Made by a program: the position numbers and the translations under genes. Below the pieces are notes generated by a model. The model was not told the DNA's origin, searched no databases, and worked only from the letters and a program-made list of their open reading frames with translations. A DNA stretch of 64,000 nt, taken from the NCBI GenBank assembly GCA_947469285.1, contig CANIOW010000003.1, forward strand, positions 95,805 to 159,804, given 5' to 3'. This document shows positions 51,961 through 60,485 of the stretch, piece after piece (position 1 is the first letter of the stretch; each line of letters starts with the position of its first letter). The DNA is from Gammaproteobacteria bacterium. Lineage in GTDB: Bacteria; Pseudomonadota; Gammaproteobacteria; Steroidobacterales; Steroidobacteraceae.

Positions 51961-53069
51961 CAGTGGTGGGCACCAGCAGCGGGTGGCGCAAACAGCGTCG
52001 CGCCCTCGAGGCTAAAGCCCAGAAAATCCCGTGGATCGAGGTACAGCCGCGCAAGCGCGCCCAAGGTGAACGCGTGAATGCCCGGAAACTGCCCGACCAG
52101 TGGCACGTCGTTACAACGAAGATGCAGATACGTGTCGGACCCACTGAGTTCCGCCAACACCACTGGACCTTCCAGCGCACAGTGCTGGGCACTGCGGGCA
52201 TCTACACGGAACTGGTGTGGCCGAAGAGCGAGCAACAGTTCCTGAATCCCTTGGGTACGCAGCACGTTGCACGCTTCGGGGGCGAGTGGCAGGTCCCAGT
52301 GACCTAACACGCGCGCAGTGCCCGTGGCGGCATCGAACACCGCCGGCATGACATTCAGCGGCGGGTCGCTAAACGCGCGCGCCGCCGCCAACGAGGCGGG
52401 ACGATGAAACACTTCCAAAGTGGGCCCGGCTTGCAGCAAGCGCCCCTCGACCAGCACCAACAACTGACCGCCGAGCTGCAAGGCCTCCAGCGGTTCAGTG
52501 GTGGCATACACCACCGTGGTGCTGCGTTCACGTAGCAGCTGCAGCAACTCGGCCCGCAGTTCTTCACGCAGTTTGTAGTCAAGATTGACGAGGGGTTCAT
52601 CGAGCAGCAGCAACTCGGCGTCTTTGGCCAGGGCACGCGCCAGAGCCGTGCGTTGTTGCTGCCCACCGGATAATTCAGCGGGACGACGATCGAGGAATGG
52701 CGTCAGCCGCAGCGATTCAGCGATGGCAGCAACACGCGCGCGCACTTCGGTGGCCGGTCGCCGCTGACACTGCAGTGGCGAGGCAATGTTCTCGCGCACC
52801 GTCAGCGACGGATAGTTAATGAATTGCTGGTAGACCATAGCGAGGTTGCGGGCCCGCACGGACCTCCCGGTCACGTCCTGTCCGTGGTCCAGCACGCGGC
52901 CCCGCGTTGGCGGGTCGAGGCCTGCCATCACCCGCAGCAGCGAGGTTTTTCCAGCCAGCGTCGTGCCCAGCACCACGTTGATCTGACTAGGCGCCAGCGC
53001 GAGATCGAGCGGATGCAGGTGCACGACGCCGCCTACTTGCTGGGCGACGCCCTGCAGCTTTAACGACAT
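51960..53069 (-). CDS. glpS: Glycerol ABC transporter ATPase GlpS
   Basis: ABC ATPase of 369 residues. The Walker A is the variant LGTTLAGKTSLLRVMAGLD (Lys41), characteristic of GlpS-like proteins in place of GxSGxGKT. The signature LSGGQQQRTALARALAKD and Walker B ELLLLDEPLVNLDYKLREEL are intact, and a TOBE-like C-terminal domain follows. The ATG at 53069 was chosen over 53117 because MSLKLQGVAQQV begins the fold. First gene of the transporter operon, 44 bases downstream of the oxidoreductase gene on the same strand. Confidence 0.87.
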   Translation of the reverse strand: MSLKLQGVAQQVGGVVHLHPLDLALAPSQINVVLGTTLAGKTSLLRVMAGLDPPTRGRVLDHGQDVTGRSVRARNLAMVYQQFINYPSLTVRENIASPLQCQRRPATEVRARVAAIAESLRLTPFLDRRPAELSGGQQQRTALARALAKDAELLLLDEPLVNLDYKLREELRAELLQLLRERSTTVVYATTEPLEALQLGGQLLVLVEGRLLQAGPTLEVFHRPASLAAARAFSDPPLNVMPAVFDAATGTARVLGHWDLPLAPEACNVLRTQGIQELLLALRPHQFRVDARSAQHCALEGPVVLAELSGSDTYLHLRCNDVPLVGQFPGIHAFTLGALARLYLDPRDFLGFSLEGATLFAPPAAGAHH

Positions 53070-53113
53070 GGCGAGAGAGTGAGGCGTACGCGCATCGAAC
53101 GATGATACGGCAG

Positions 53114-54124
53114 TCAATCCGCGACTTTCACCACTACCTTGCCGAAGTTACGTCCTTGCAACAGGCCCAAAAACGCGTTGGGTGCATTTTCAAGGCCCAA
53201 CACTACTTCCTCGCGATACTTCACCTGCCCGCTGGCCACCCAGCCCGCCATATCGCGCAGGAAATCGGGCAGCCGATGGTAATGGTCCGACACGATGAAA
53301 CCCTGGACCTGCAGGCGCTTGGTAAGAATGTTGCGCATCAGGACGGGGGTGTGATCACCCCCCGGCGGCAAGCCGGTCAAGTTGTACCAGGCGATCAAAC
53401 CGCAGACGGGCATGCGCGCGCTTTGGTTCAGTAGCGGCAATACGGCTTGCAGCACCTTTCCGCCCACGTTTTCGAAGTAAACATCGATCCCCTGCGGGCA
53501 GGCCAACGCCAGCTGCGCCGGGAAATCTTCGCTGTAGTGGTCGAGGCAGGCATCAAAGCCCAGTGCTGCCACTGCATAGGCGCATTTTTCCGGGCCACCG
53601 GCAATACCCACCGCACGACACCCTTTGAGCTTGGCGATTTGACCCACCGTGGCACCCACCGGACCGGTGGCCGAAGCCACCACGACCGTCTCGCCGGCCT
53701 GCGGCCGACCCAAGTCGAGCAAACCCACGTAGGCAGTTAATCCCGGCATGCCCAGCACGCCCAGCGCCCAGGAAGCCGGCGCGCCGCCGGTGTTCAGCTT
53801 GACCATCGTGGCGGCAGCGACACTGGCGTGGGTCTGCCATCCGGTGGCACCCAGCACCAAATCCCCCGCGGCAAAGCCCGTGGCTTTTGATTCCAGCACG
53901 CGACTCACGGTGCCGCCGGTCATCACCCCGCCTACGGCGACGGGTTCTGCGTAAGACGGGCCGTCACTCATCCGACCGCGCATGTAGGGGTCTAGCGATA
54001 AATACAGGGTTTGCAGTAACAACTCACCGTCCGCGGCCGTCGGCACCGGACCTTCTTCCAGACGGAAGCAATCCATCGACGGCGAACCAACAGGGCGTTT
54101 GGCAAGAACGATACGACGCTGCAT
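53114..54124 (-). CDS. NADP-dependent oxidoreductase, CurA/leukotriene-B4-dehydrogenase family
   Basis: Zinc-free MDR reductase of 336 residues. SLDPYMRGRMSDGPSYAEPV near residues 43-62 and VVASATGPVGATVGQIAKL (Rossmann loop, about 146-164), with DVYFENVGGKVLQAVLPLLN, are signatures of the CurA/PTGR group, which reduces double bonds of enones with NADPH. GGAG lies seven bases before the ATG. It may be cotranscribed with the glycerol transporter genes. The natural substrate is unknown. Confidence 0.9.
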   Translation of the reverse strand: MQRRIVLAKRPVGSPSMDCFRLEEGPVPTAADGELLLQTLYLSLDPYMRGRMSDGPSYAEPVAVGGVMTGGTVSRVLESKATGFAAGDLVLGATGWQTHASVAAATMVKLNTGGAPASWALGVLGMPGLTAYVGLLDLGRPQAGETVVVASATGPVGATVGQIAKLKGCRAVGIAGGPEKCAYAVAALGFDACLDHYSEDFPAQLALACPQGIDVYFENVGGKVLQAVLPLLNQSARMPVCGLIAWYNLTGLPPGGDHTPVLMRNILTKRLQVQGFIVSDHYHRLPDFLRDMAGWVASGQVKYREEVVLGLENAPNAFLGLLQGRNFGKVVVKVAD

Positions 54125-54241
54125 GAGAAAGCTCCGGCAATCAACGCGGTGGGGAACGCACTATAGCCTCGCCACCTGTAGAGTTTGATTAGATATTGTT
54201 GGCGCCCAGTGAAAAAGCTTTTCCTATTTTCTTGGCCCGGG

Positions 54242-54850
54242 CTAAGCGCGTAGCGCCCGTTCCACCAACGGCAGCTCATCGTTGCCGAAGTACCGGTCGG
54301 TGCCACCGACAAACCAGGTGGGCGACCCAAAGCCGCCCCGCGCGATCAATTCGTCAGTATTCGCCCGCAACCGGGCTTTAACCGCCTCCGTGGCGGCCGC
54401 CGCACGGAGGGAGGCTCCCTCCAGTCCAGCGGTGTTCGCCGCCTGCTCTAGCACCGCGAAGTCGTCAATGTTTTCCTCACGCAAGAAACCGCTCTCAAAC
54501 ACTGCCCCGGCAAAACGGTGCAGCGCTGGCGGATCGGCCTCCAGAGCCGTGGCCATGCGCATCGCGTGGACACTACGCGCCGGGTGCCAACGTGAAGGGA
54601 ATTTGAGCGGCACCCCACTCAGCGCCGCCCAGTCGTGTAACACCTTGAGCGTGTGCGACATGCGGCGGTTCCCCGCATCTTCGCGTGCGGCGTAGATCCC
54701 TTGGTTGACCGCATTGAACACGCCACCGACCAAGATGGGCCGGTAGACCAGGTGCGCGCCCGTCCGTGCTACCACGGGCTGGACGTTCACATAGGCCAGG
54801 TACGTCCAAGGGCTGGACAGGTCAAAAAAGAACTCCAGCGTTCTGCTCAT
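54242..54850 (-). CDS. 2-hydroxychromene-2-carboxylate isomerase-like (DsbA-fold) protein
   Basis: Kappa-GST/DsbA-fold protein of 202 residues. The active-site segment FFFDLSSPWTYLAYVNV (residues about 7-23) has the glutathione-binding Ser region of HCCA isomerases instead of a CxxC. VYRPILVGGVFNAVN, then ANTAGLEGASL and GGFGSPTWFVGGTDRYFGND complete the family pattern. ATG at 54850 was preferred to an in-frame start at 54862. HCCA isomerases act in naphthalene-type aromatic degradation, but many homologues have other glutathione-linked roles and no aromatic dioxygenase is nearby. Confidence 0.85.
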   Translation of the reverse strand: MSRTLEFFFDLSSPWTYLAYVNVQPVVARTGAHLVYRPILVGGVFNAVNQGIYAAREDAGNRRMSHTLKVLHDWAALSGVPLKFPSRWHPARSVHAMRMATALEADPPALHRFAGAVFESGFLREENIDDFAVLEQAANTAGLEGASLRAAAATEAVKARLRANTDELIARGGFGSPTWFVGGTDRYFGNDELPLVERALRA

Positions 54851-54894
54851 AACGGTGACCAATGCCTCATTAGAATTGAATAAATCTTATTTAA

Positions 54895-55674
54895 TCAATC
54901 GTCTATGCGGAAACGAACACGCAGTCGAAACTGGTGCTGCGGACACGCCGTTTTAAAAGTTTGGTTCGCCACGTACAGTAACGCTGCCTGGTCGAGCTGG
55001 GTCGACAGACTGCTTTGGACGACTTGCAGCTGCGTCGCTTTGCCTTCGGCCGACTCCAGTCGAAAGTAGACGGTGACTGGCCCTTCCTCCAGCAGTTGTC
55101 GGGAGAGCGGTGGGTAAAACGCTTCCACTCCCTGCCCGGCGATCGATTCCGGCCGACAGCCCGTCGGCGGCGCAGGCGCTAGATCCGGGAGTACCGGTAA
55201 CGTTTCACAACGGACCGTGCGCAATTTCAAGGTTCGGTCTGCCACTAGAAACGCGCCCGCCACGGTTTTCTTTCGCCCCGGTGGAACCAGCACTAAGCGC
55301 TCATCGCTGCCATCCTCCTCGGTCGGCACCAGCGCTTTACACAGCAGATCGACTTTGGCTTCGTTAGTCACTTCTAGGCGTTGTTCGCGACACTGTAAGT
55401 CCGACCGACCCAGGCATTCCACAGTTTGCGGTGCGCGAAGATAACGAGCGGTCCAGCCTTCTCCACCCTCCCCGATCAATTGGCGTGGCGTGGATTCCAC
55501 CTCCACTGGCAAGGTCGGGTCCAGATCCGTGCCTAATGCCGGCGCCAAGTCCACGGCAGCGGATTTTCCGGCGCCACTGCCCACACCAGCCAGCGCTACG
55601 CCAGTGAGCGGCAGTAACGAGCACCAGAGACTGGCGATGATCAGATTTCGCACGATCGCAACGCTCACGCTCAT
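54895..55674 (-). CDS. Exported protein with TonB-C-terminal-like domain
   Basis: A 259-residue protein with an N-terminal signal or anchor (about 6-30). Residues 75-160 are unassigned, with several Cys (VECLGRSDLQCREQ, LLCKAL) that could form disulfides. The last 75 residues, with FYPPLSRQLLEEGPVTVYFR and VVQSSLSTQLDQAALLYVAN, look like the C-terminal domain of energy transducer TonB. The proline-rich spacer is short. No exbB or exbD is adjacent. The AAAGGA element touches the ATG at 55674 but lies six bases before a GTG at 55668, so the latter may be the real start. Function unknown. Confidence 0.6.
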   Translation of the reverse strand: MSVSVAIVRNLIIASLWCSLLPLTGVALAGVGSGAGKSAAVDLAPALGTDLDPTLPVEVESTPRQLIGEGGEGWTARYLRAPQTVECLGRSDLQCREQRLEVTNEAKVDLLCKALVPTEEDGSDERLVLVPPGRKKTVAGAFLVADRTLKLRTVRCETLPVLPDLAPAPPTGCRPESIAGQGVEAFYPPLSRQLLEEGPVTVYFRLESAEGKATQLQVVQSSLSTQLDQAALLYVANQTFKTACPQHQFRLRVRFRIDD

Positions 55675-55714
55675 TCCTTTGGGTGGGGGTAATACCGATG
55701 GTTGGCATGGTACC

Positions 55715-55730
55715 GGTTCCACGTGGAACC
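55715..55730. promoter_or_regulatory. parS-like site 1
   Basis: GGTTCCACGTGGAACC is a perfect 16-base palindrome matching the chromosomal ParB-binding consensus (TGTTNCACGTGNAACA core). It lies immediately after the recF stop. Confidence 0.75.
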
Positions 55731-56792
55731 TTATGCCGTTCGAATACTGCCCTGTTCCACGTGGAACGTCGCCCCCGGCACGCCAAACCCCGGCAAATCC
55801 TGCCGCAACGAGGTCACGAACAGCTGCACCGGTAATTTCCGCACCACAGCGACCAGCCGCTCGAGATTCTCCGGATCCAGCTCTGCGGCTGGGTCGTCGA
55901 TTAACAGGGCGGTGCGGCCTGGGGTATAGGCTTCCTGCAAGGCCACCTGCGCCAGAATCAAGCCCGCCGCAAGTAGCTTCTGCTGCCCCCGAGACACCCG
56001 TTCTTTGGCCGCCAAGCCATCGACCCGAATACCGATATCCGCGCGGTGGGGACCCAGATGGGTAATTCCATAGCGTTCATCCCTGGCCTGACCGTCAGCG
56101 AGGGCCTCAGCGTAAGTGGTACCGGTAGCCCAACCGCGTTGGTGAGCCAGTTCCACCTTCATCCCGAGGAGCTGCTGGCCCATCGCTGCCAACGGCGCCG
56201 CCAATAATTGCAGGTAGGCGGTCCGGCGCTCGGCCAACCCCTCCCCCGACAAGGCCAGCTCTTGGTTCCAGCCAGGCAAGGTACTTTTGTCGCTTGAACG
56301 CAAAACGGCGGTGCGTTGACGGAGAGCACGATGGTACCGCTGCCAAGTGTCCATAAAAAAAGGTTCCACGTGGAACACGCCCCAATCTAGAAAGCGGCGC
56401 CTACGGGTAGGGCCTTCTTCCAATAATTTATGGACGTCGGGGTCGATCACTTGCGGCGGAAAGTGCAGCGCCAGCTCAGCGGCACTTCCAGCCGTCGCGC
56501 CACTCACCCGAATCTCGGTACTGCCCCGGCTGCCCCGAACCCCCAGCGTGGTGTGAACACCGCCGTTCACGACGCGTCCAACGGCCAGAAAATCTGCGGT
56601 GTTTTGCTGAATAATCCGATCCAGCCGGCGCGTTCGAAATGAACGGCCACGACCGAGGAAATACAGCGCTTCCAGCAGGCTGGTTTTGCCTGAAGCGTTA
56701 GCCCCCACTACCAGATTGTAGTGAGGGTCAAAACTGAGCGTTGCTGCACTGATGCACCGAAACCGCTCCAGCTGCAAGGCTGCTAAAGGCAT
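55731..56792 (-). CDS. recF: DNA replication and repair protein RecF
   Basis: SMC-like ATPase of 353 residues that helps load RecA at gaps. Walker A is VVGANASGKTSLLEALYFLG (about 28-47), the ABC-type signature is in VSRGQQKLLAAGLILAQ, and Walker B is ALLIDDPAAELDPENLERLV. It follows dnaN by 39 bases on the same strand. Two parS-like palindromes are embedded in the gene, both encoding Phe-His-Val-Glu (residues 140-143 in DWGVFHVEPFF and 343-346 near the end). gyrB, the usual next gene, is absent. Confidence 0.97.
   Translation of the reverse strand: MPLAALQLERFRCISAATLSFDPHYNLVVGANASGKTSLLEALYFLGRGRSFRTRRLDRIIQQNTADFLAVGRVVNGGVHTTLGVRGSRGSTEIRVSGATAGSAAELALHFPPQVIDPDVHKLLEEGPTRRRRFLDWGVFHVEPFFMDTWQRYHRALRQRTAVLRSSDKSTLPGWNQELALSGEGLAERRTAYLQLLAAPLAAMGQQLLGMKVELAHQRGWATGTTYAEALADGQARDERYGITHLGPHRADIGIRVDGLAAKERVSRGQQKLLAAGLILAQVALQEAYTPGRTALLIDDPAAELDPENLERLVAVVRKLPVQLFVTSLRQDLPGFGVPGATFHVEQGSIRTA
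55753..55768. promoter_or_regulatory. parS-like site 2, inside the 3' end of recF
   Basis: TGTTCCACGTGGAACG matches the parS consensus in 15 of 16 positions of the palindrome. On the minus strand it encodes Phe-His-Val-Glu at recF codons 343-346. Confidence 0.75.
56362..56377. promoter_or_regulatory. parS-like site 3, inside recF
   Basis: GGTTCCACGTGGAACA (TGTTCCACGTGGAACC on the minus strand) is the third copy. It overlaps the conserved WGVFHVEP segment of RecF, codons 140-143. Confidence 0.75.
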
Positions 56793-56831
56793 GGCGACAA
56801 CAACCGCACCCTGCCGTTTACCGGCTGCGGC

Positions 56832-57935
56832 TTACAGCCGCATCGGCATCACGACATACCGCTGCGCCGGCGACCCTGGCGCGCGCACGAGACAACTGGA
56901 GTTGGCGTCCGTTAAGCCCAGCTCCACTTCGGCGCCATCAATGGCCGCTAAAGCATCGAGCAGATAGTTGACGTTGAAGCCTACTTCAAATCCAACCCCG
57001 TCAAAGGCCACTTCCAGCTCTTCTTCAGCCTCTTCCTGCTCTGGGTTATGCGCTTGCAAGGTGAGTAAATTGGCGCCTAAAGCCAAACGAATACCGCGGT
57101 ATTTTTCGTTAGACAAAATTGCCATGCGCTGCAAAGCGCCCCGCAATTCCTCGCGGCCCGATTTCAGCACGTATTTGGGATTGGCCGGGATAACCCGCCC
57201 ATATTCCGGAAAGCGGCCGTCAATCAGCTTGGAAGTGAAGCGAATATCGTTGATCTGGACGCGAATATGATTGCTGCCAATTTGCACCAATACTTGACCA
57301 TCACCGCCAATGAGCCGCGCCAGTTCCAACACGCCCTTGCGCGGCACGATGACCTGCTCAGCCGTGGTTGACGACGAAGGTTGCGCCAACTCGAGTTCGC
57401 ATAAGGCTAAACGGTGACCATCGGTGGCCACTGTCCGAATCATTTTGCCGTCAGTTTCCAGCAGCAAGCCATTGAGGTAATAACGAACGTCTTGGTGCGC
57501 CATGCTGAAACTGCATTTTTCCAACAACCGCTTGAGATCGGACTGGGACAGCGCCAAGGTCTGGGTCGGGTTGATCTCTTCAACGGTTGGATATTCCGAC
57601 GCCGGCAAAGACGATAACGTGAAGCGGCTACGGCCACACTTCACCACGACTTTTTCAGCTTCCAGCGCCACGCTTACCGGTAAACCCGCTGGCAGAGCTT
57701 TAACGATGTCGAGGAACTTGCGGCCTGGCACCGTGATCTCTCCGTCGCGATCCACGCTCACAGCACCGCGGGCAACCAGCTCTACCTCGAGGTCTGTGGC
57801 AGTGACCGAGAACGTTCCGTCACGCACCACGACCAGGACGTTGGCCAGGATCGGCATGGTCTGCCGACGTTCCACCACTCCCATCACGGCTTGCAAGGGG
57901 CCGAGGATTTGTTCACGTTCTGCGGAAAACTTCAT
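56832..57935 (-). CDS. dnaN: DNA polymerase III beta subunit (sliding clamp)
   Basis: Processivity clamp of 367 residues, the normal length. MKFSAEREQILGPLQAVMGV opens domain 1, LPASEYPTVEEI, VRYYLNGLLLETDGKMIRTV and TDGHRLALCELEL mark the domain 1/2 and 2 regions, and the protein ends YVVMPMRL, the conserved Met-Pro-Met-Arg-Leu terminus. It lies between dnaA (about 300-base AT-rich gap) and recF on the same strand. Confidence 0.98.
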   Translation of the reverse strand: MKFSAEREQILGPLQAVMGVVERRQTMPILANVLVVVRDGTFSVTATDLEVELVARGAVSVDRDGEITVPGRKFLDIVKALPAGLPVSVALEAEKVVVKCGRSRFTLSSLPASEYPTVEEINPTQTLALSQSDLKRLLEKCSFSMAHQDVRYYLNGLLLETDGKMIRTVATDGHRLALCELELAQPSSSTTAEQVIVPRKGVLELARLIGGDGQVLVQIGSNHIRVQINDIRFTSKLIDGRFPEYGRVIPANPKYVLKSGREELRGALQRMAILSNEKYRGIRLALGANLLTLQAHNPEQEEAEEELEVAFDGVGFEVGFNVNYLLDALAAIDGAEVELGLTDANSSCLVRAPGSPAQRYVVMPMRL

Positions 57936-57975
57936 CGCGCCACCTATGTGTCAGGGTCGTCTTCTAATTCTTCTA

Positions 57976-57992
57976 GTCTTAGGATTTAAGAC
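57976..57992. repeat. Inverted repeat in the AT-rich part of the origin region
   Basis: GTCTTA-GGATT-TAAGAC is a perfect six-base inverted repeat about 40 bases upstream of the dnaN start. It may be a regulatory or unwinding-region element. Confidence 0.35.
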
Positions 57993-58123
57993 TTAAGAAT
58001 AAAGAGTTGTTGTTACTATTGAGGTCGTGATTTTCCGTGGACGAATTGAAAAAGCACTTATATTTCAATATTTTACGTTAATCATAAGGCTCTGGAAAAA
58101 CCGCCTGTATCCCCTCGGCATCC

Positions 58124-58132
58124 TGTGGATGA
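58124..58132 (-). promoter_or_regulatory. DnaA box-like 9-mer
   Basis: TGTGGATGA, minus-strand TCATCCACA, differs from TTATCCACA at one position. It is 11 bases from the next box in the same orientation. Confidence 0.5.
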
Positions 58133-58134
58133 CC

Positions 58135-58143
58135 TGTGGATGC
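58135..58143 (-). promoter_or_regulatory. DnaA box-like 9-mer, weaker
   Basis: TGTGGATGC, minus-strand GCATCCACA, has two mismatches to TTATCCACA and is spaced 11 bases from the preceding box. Confidence 0.4.
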
Positions 58144-58202
58144 TTCTGGCCTATCTTGCCACTGTCCGCGTCAGGGTTCCATGCCCACTTGTTGTCCTCT
58201 AC

Positions 58203-58211
58203 TTATACACA
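58203..58211 (+). promoter_or_regulatory. DnaA box
   Basis: TTATACACA fits the TTATNCACA consensus exactly. It lies 22 bases beyond the end of the dnaA coding region. Confidence 0.7.
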
Positions 58212-58214
58212 AGG

Positions 58215-58223
58215 TTATCCACG
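58215..58223 (+). promoter_or_regulatory. DnaA box-like 9-mer
   Basis: TTATCCACG has one mismatch to TTATCCACA and follows the previous box by 12 bases in the same orientation. Confidence 0.6.
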
Positions 58224-58233
58224 GCTTGTGCAC

Positions 58234-59661
58234 TCAACCGGTGAGCGTCCGTAACAGGTTTTGATAATCCTCCGCGACCCGTCTCTCGGTCTCGCGCAAT
58301 TCCTTAATTCGTTTGCAGCCGTGCATCACCGTCGTATGGTCACGACCACCGAAGGCGTCCCCAATCTCCGGTAGGGAATGCCGGGTGAGCTCTTTGGCCA
58401 GCGCCATGGCGAATTGCCGTGGTCGCGCAATGCTACGGCTACGGCGGTCGCTCAACAGATCGGCCACCCGAATTTTGAAATAATCAGCGACGGTCTTTTG
58501 AATATTTTCTACTGTGACGAGTTTTTCCTGGAGCGCCAGTAGGTCTTTTAAGGCTTCTTTAGTGAAATCCACGGTAATCGGTCGGCCGGTGAACTGCGAA
58601 TTGGCAACCACGCGCCGCAAAGCACCTTCCAGTTCGCGCACGTTGCTGCGAATCCGCTTGGCAATAAAAAACGCCACTTCTTCGGGTAATTCCACGCGGG
58701 CGTTTTGCGCCTTGCTCATTAAAATTGCTACGCAGGTTTCCAATTCTGGCGGCTCGATCGCCACGGTCAGGCCCCAACCAAAGCGGCTTTTAAGCCGTTC
58801 TTCCAGGCCATCCACTTCCTTGGGGTAACGGTCACAGGTCAAGATGACTTGCTGTTGTCCTTCCAGTAGCGCATTGAAGGTGTGAAAAAACTCCTCCTGA
58901 CTACGGTCTTTACCCGCAAAAAACTGGATATCGTCGATCATGAGTGCGTCGACGGTACGGTAGGTTTGCTTGAATTCTGCAATGGTGTTGTGTTGCAAAG
59001 CACGCACCATGTCGCCCACAAAGCCTTCGCTGTGCATGTACGCCACGCGGGCGCCCGGCCGTTTAGCGCGAATCTCGTTGGCGATGGCGTGCATCAGGTG
59101 GGTTTTGCCAAGCCCCACGCCACCGTACAGAAACAGCGGGTTGTAAGCTTGGCCCGGGTTTTCCGCCACTTGCAGTGCCGCGGCGCGCGCCATCTGATTG
59201 CTCTTGCCTTCGACGAAGGTAGCGAAGGTAAATTCAGGGTTAATGCGCGCACCGATGGTCTGCAGCGGTTTTGTGCGGCGCGGCGCAAACGGCTGAACCG
59301 GCTGCCCCGGGCCTTCCAGTGCCGCACCGCTGGGTACCGGCATGCCGGCCCCCGACTCCCCGCCCCGGCCCGCGCTCTGCCCCGGCGGGTTTGCCGCCCG
59401 TGCTGCTGGCGCTGCGGGCCGATTACCGATCCCAAAGCTGATTTGCACCGGCGACCCATGCACCTGTTCGGTCAGCTCCTCCAGCCGCTCCAGCACGTGG
59501 TTACGCAGCCAATCGATGACAAACTGGTTCGGCGTGAACAGCCGCAGCTGCCCCGGGGTTTCAGTGGCTTGTACTGGGCGCACCCACATACCGAAGTCGG
59601 CGGCAGATAATTCTGCCTCCAGCGACTTCAGACAATGGCTCCACATCCGGCTCGGCTCCAC
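58234..59661 (-). CDS. dnaA: Chromosomal replication initiator DnaA
   Basis: AAA+ initiator of 475 residues. Domain I at 1-80 ([20 protein letters not shown]), a Pro/Ala/Gly-rich domain II linker at about 80-130, domain III with Walker [17 protein letters not shown] (Thr187) and Walker [16 protein letters not shown], and domain IV with the DNA-binding signature [16 protein letters not shown] near the end. The GTG at 59661 gives a family-typical N-terminus; an ATG at 59646 (MWSHCL) is an alternative. It is divergent from rpmH and faces the putative oriC at its 3' end. Confidence 0.97.
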   Translation of the reverse strand: MEPSRMWSHCLKSLEAELSAADFGMWVRPVQATETPGQLRLFTPNQFVIDWLRNHVLERLEELTEQVHGSPVQISFGIGNRPAAPAARAANPPGQSAGRGGESGAGMPVPSGAALEGPGQPVQPFAPRRTKPLQTIGARINPEFTFATFVEGKSNQMARAAALQVAENPGQAYNPLFLYGGVGLGKTHLMHAIANEIRAKRPGARVAYMHSEGFVGDMVRALQHNTIAEFKQTYRTVDALMIDDIQFFAGKDRSQEEFFHTFNALLEGQQQVILTCDRYPKEVDGLEERLKSRFGWGLTVAIEPPELETCVAILMSKAQNARVELPEEVAFFIAKRIRSNVRELEGALRRVVANSQFTGRPITVDFTKEALKDLLALQEKLVTVENIQKTVADYFKIRVADLLSDRRSRSIARPRQFAMALAKELTRHSLPEIGDAFGGRDHTTVMHGCKRIKELRETERRVAEDYQNLLRTLTG

Positions 59662-59727
59662 TCGCGGGCACCTCTAGCGGTTCATGAGTTTCATCGGGAA
59701 AGGCAAAGGATACCCTACGCGGGGCAT

Positions 59728-59756
59728 TTGACATCAATGGGTTGCGGCGCTATCTT
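59728..59756 (+). promoter_or_regulatory. Sigma-70 promoter of the rpmH operon
   Basis: TTGACA (59728-59733), a 17-base spacer and TATCTT (59751-59756) lie 58 bases upstream of the rpmH ATG in the divergent dnaA/rpmH gap. The -35 hexamer is perfect. Confidence 0.7.
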
Positions 59757-59813
59757 GTTCGGCCTTGCCAATGCAATCAGGCGCGCGCTATTGCGCGCCG
59801 TATCGGAACCGTC

Positions 59814-59948
59814 ATGAAGCGTACATACCAGCCCAGCAAAGTCCGTCGCGCCCGCACCCACGGTTTCCGTGCACGCATGGCGACCAAGAAAGGCCGCCAG
59901 TTGCTGGCTCGCCGTCGCGCCAAGGGCCGTAAGAAGCTCTGCCCGTAA
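59814..59948 (+). CDS. rpmH: Ribosomal protein L34
   Basis: Small basic ribosomal protein of 44 residues, starting [18 protein letters not shown] and rich in Arg/Lys ([14 protein letters not shown]), exactly the family pattern and length. An open frame extends upstream to 59742 but the ATG at 59814 is the family start. First gene of rpmH-rnpA-yidD-yidC. Confidence 0.98.
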   Translation: MKRTYQPSKVRRARTHGFRARMATKKGRQLLARRRAKGRKKLCP

Positions 59949-60076
59949 GGCCTAGCAGGCGCATCGGGCCCTCAGTGGCTGCGGCGCCAGTTCCCGCTCA
60001 AGCATCGGTAGCGGCGCTTGAGTTGCCCACGCCGTCGGTGGGCACTGCCCGCCCGGCGGGCTCATACTCTCCTCCC

Positions 60077-60463
60077 ATGGAACCCATCGCCCCACCGTCG
60101 GGTGAGTTGCCATTGCGCCTGCTGTTCAAGCCGGAGCAACGGCTCACAGCGGGCAAACAATTTGAAACCGCCTATAAGCGCGGCCGGCGTAAGGGCGATA
60201 GCCTGTTTCAGGTGGTGGTTTTGCCCAACGGCCTCCCCCAGGGTCGCCTTGGTATGGCGGTCAGCATTAAAGCTTGTGGCAAAGCCGTACGCCGCAACCT
60301 GGTGCGCCGCCTCATTCGTGACACTTTCCGGCAGTGCCAGCAGGTCCTCACGGGCCTAGATGTGGTGGTCAATGCGCGGCCGGCGGCTAAAACCGCCAGT
60401 AATGCCGACATGGTCTCGAGTCTGGAGCATCTGTTCCGCCAACTGATGCACACCCCCCGATGA
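60077..60463 (+). CDS. rnpA: Ribonuclease P protein component
   Basis: Protein subunit of RNase P, which matures tRNA 5' ends. About 128 residues from the ATG at 60077. The frame is open back to a GTG at 59975, but the extra residues are Ala/Pro-rich and not RnpA-like. [19 protein letters not shown] is the N-terminal core and [17 protein letters not shown] is the RNR motif, then [11 protein letters not shown]. No clear ribosome site precedes 60077, so the exact start is uncertain. Confidence 0.92.
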   Translation: MEPIAPPSGELPLRLLFKPEQRLTAGKQFETAYKRGRRKGDSLFQVVVLPNGLPQGRLGMAVSIKACGKAVRRNLVRRLIRDTFRQCQQVLTGLDVVVNARPAAKTASNADMVSSLEHLFRQLMHTPR

Positions 60464-60485
60464 ACCCCTGTGGCCAGGTGTCCCC

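Larger units (their letters stand above)
57936..58233. other. Putative replication origin (oriC) between dnaA and dnaN
   Basis: A 298-base non-coding region that is much more AT-rich than its surroundings, especially 57960-58100, which could serve as the unwinding element. The dnaA-proximal side holds four DnaA-box-like 9-mers. This is the usual place of oriC in many proteobacteria. No gene is seen. It must also hold the dnaN promoter. Confidence 0.75.

Noticed and set aside
54215..54230. AAAAGCTTTT palindrome upstream of the CurA-like gene
   Set aside because: It has no loop and no clear terminator or operator context; a ten-base AT palindrome is weak evidence.
59742..59813. Extended N-terminus for ribosomal protein L34
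   Set aside because: The frame starts inside the promoter spacer; L34 begins at MKRTYQPS.
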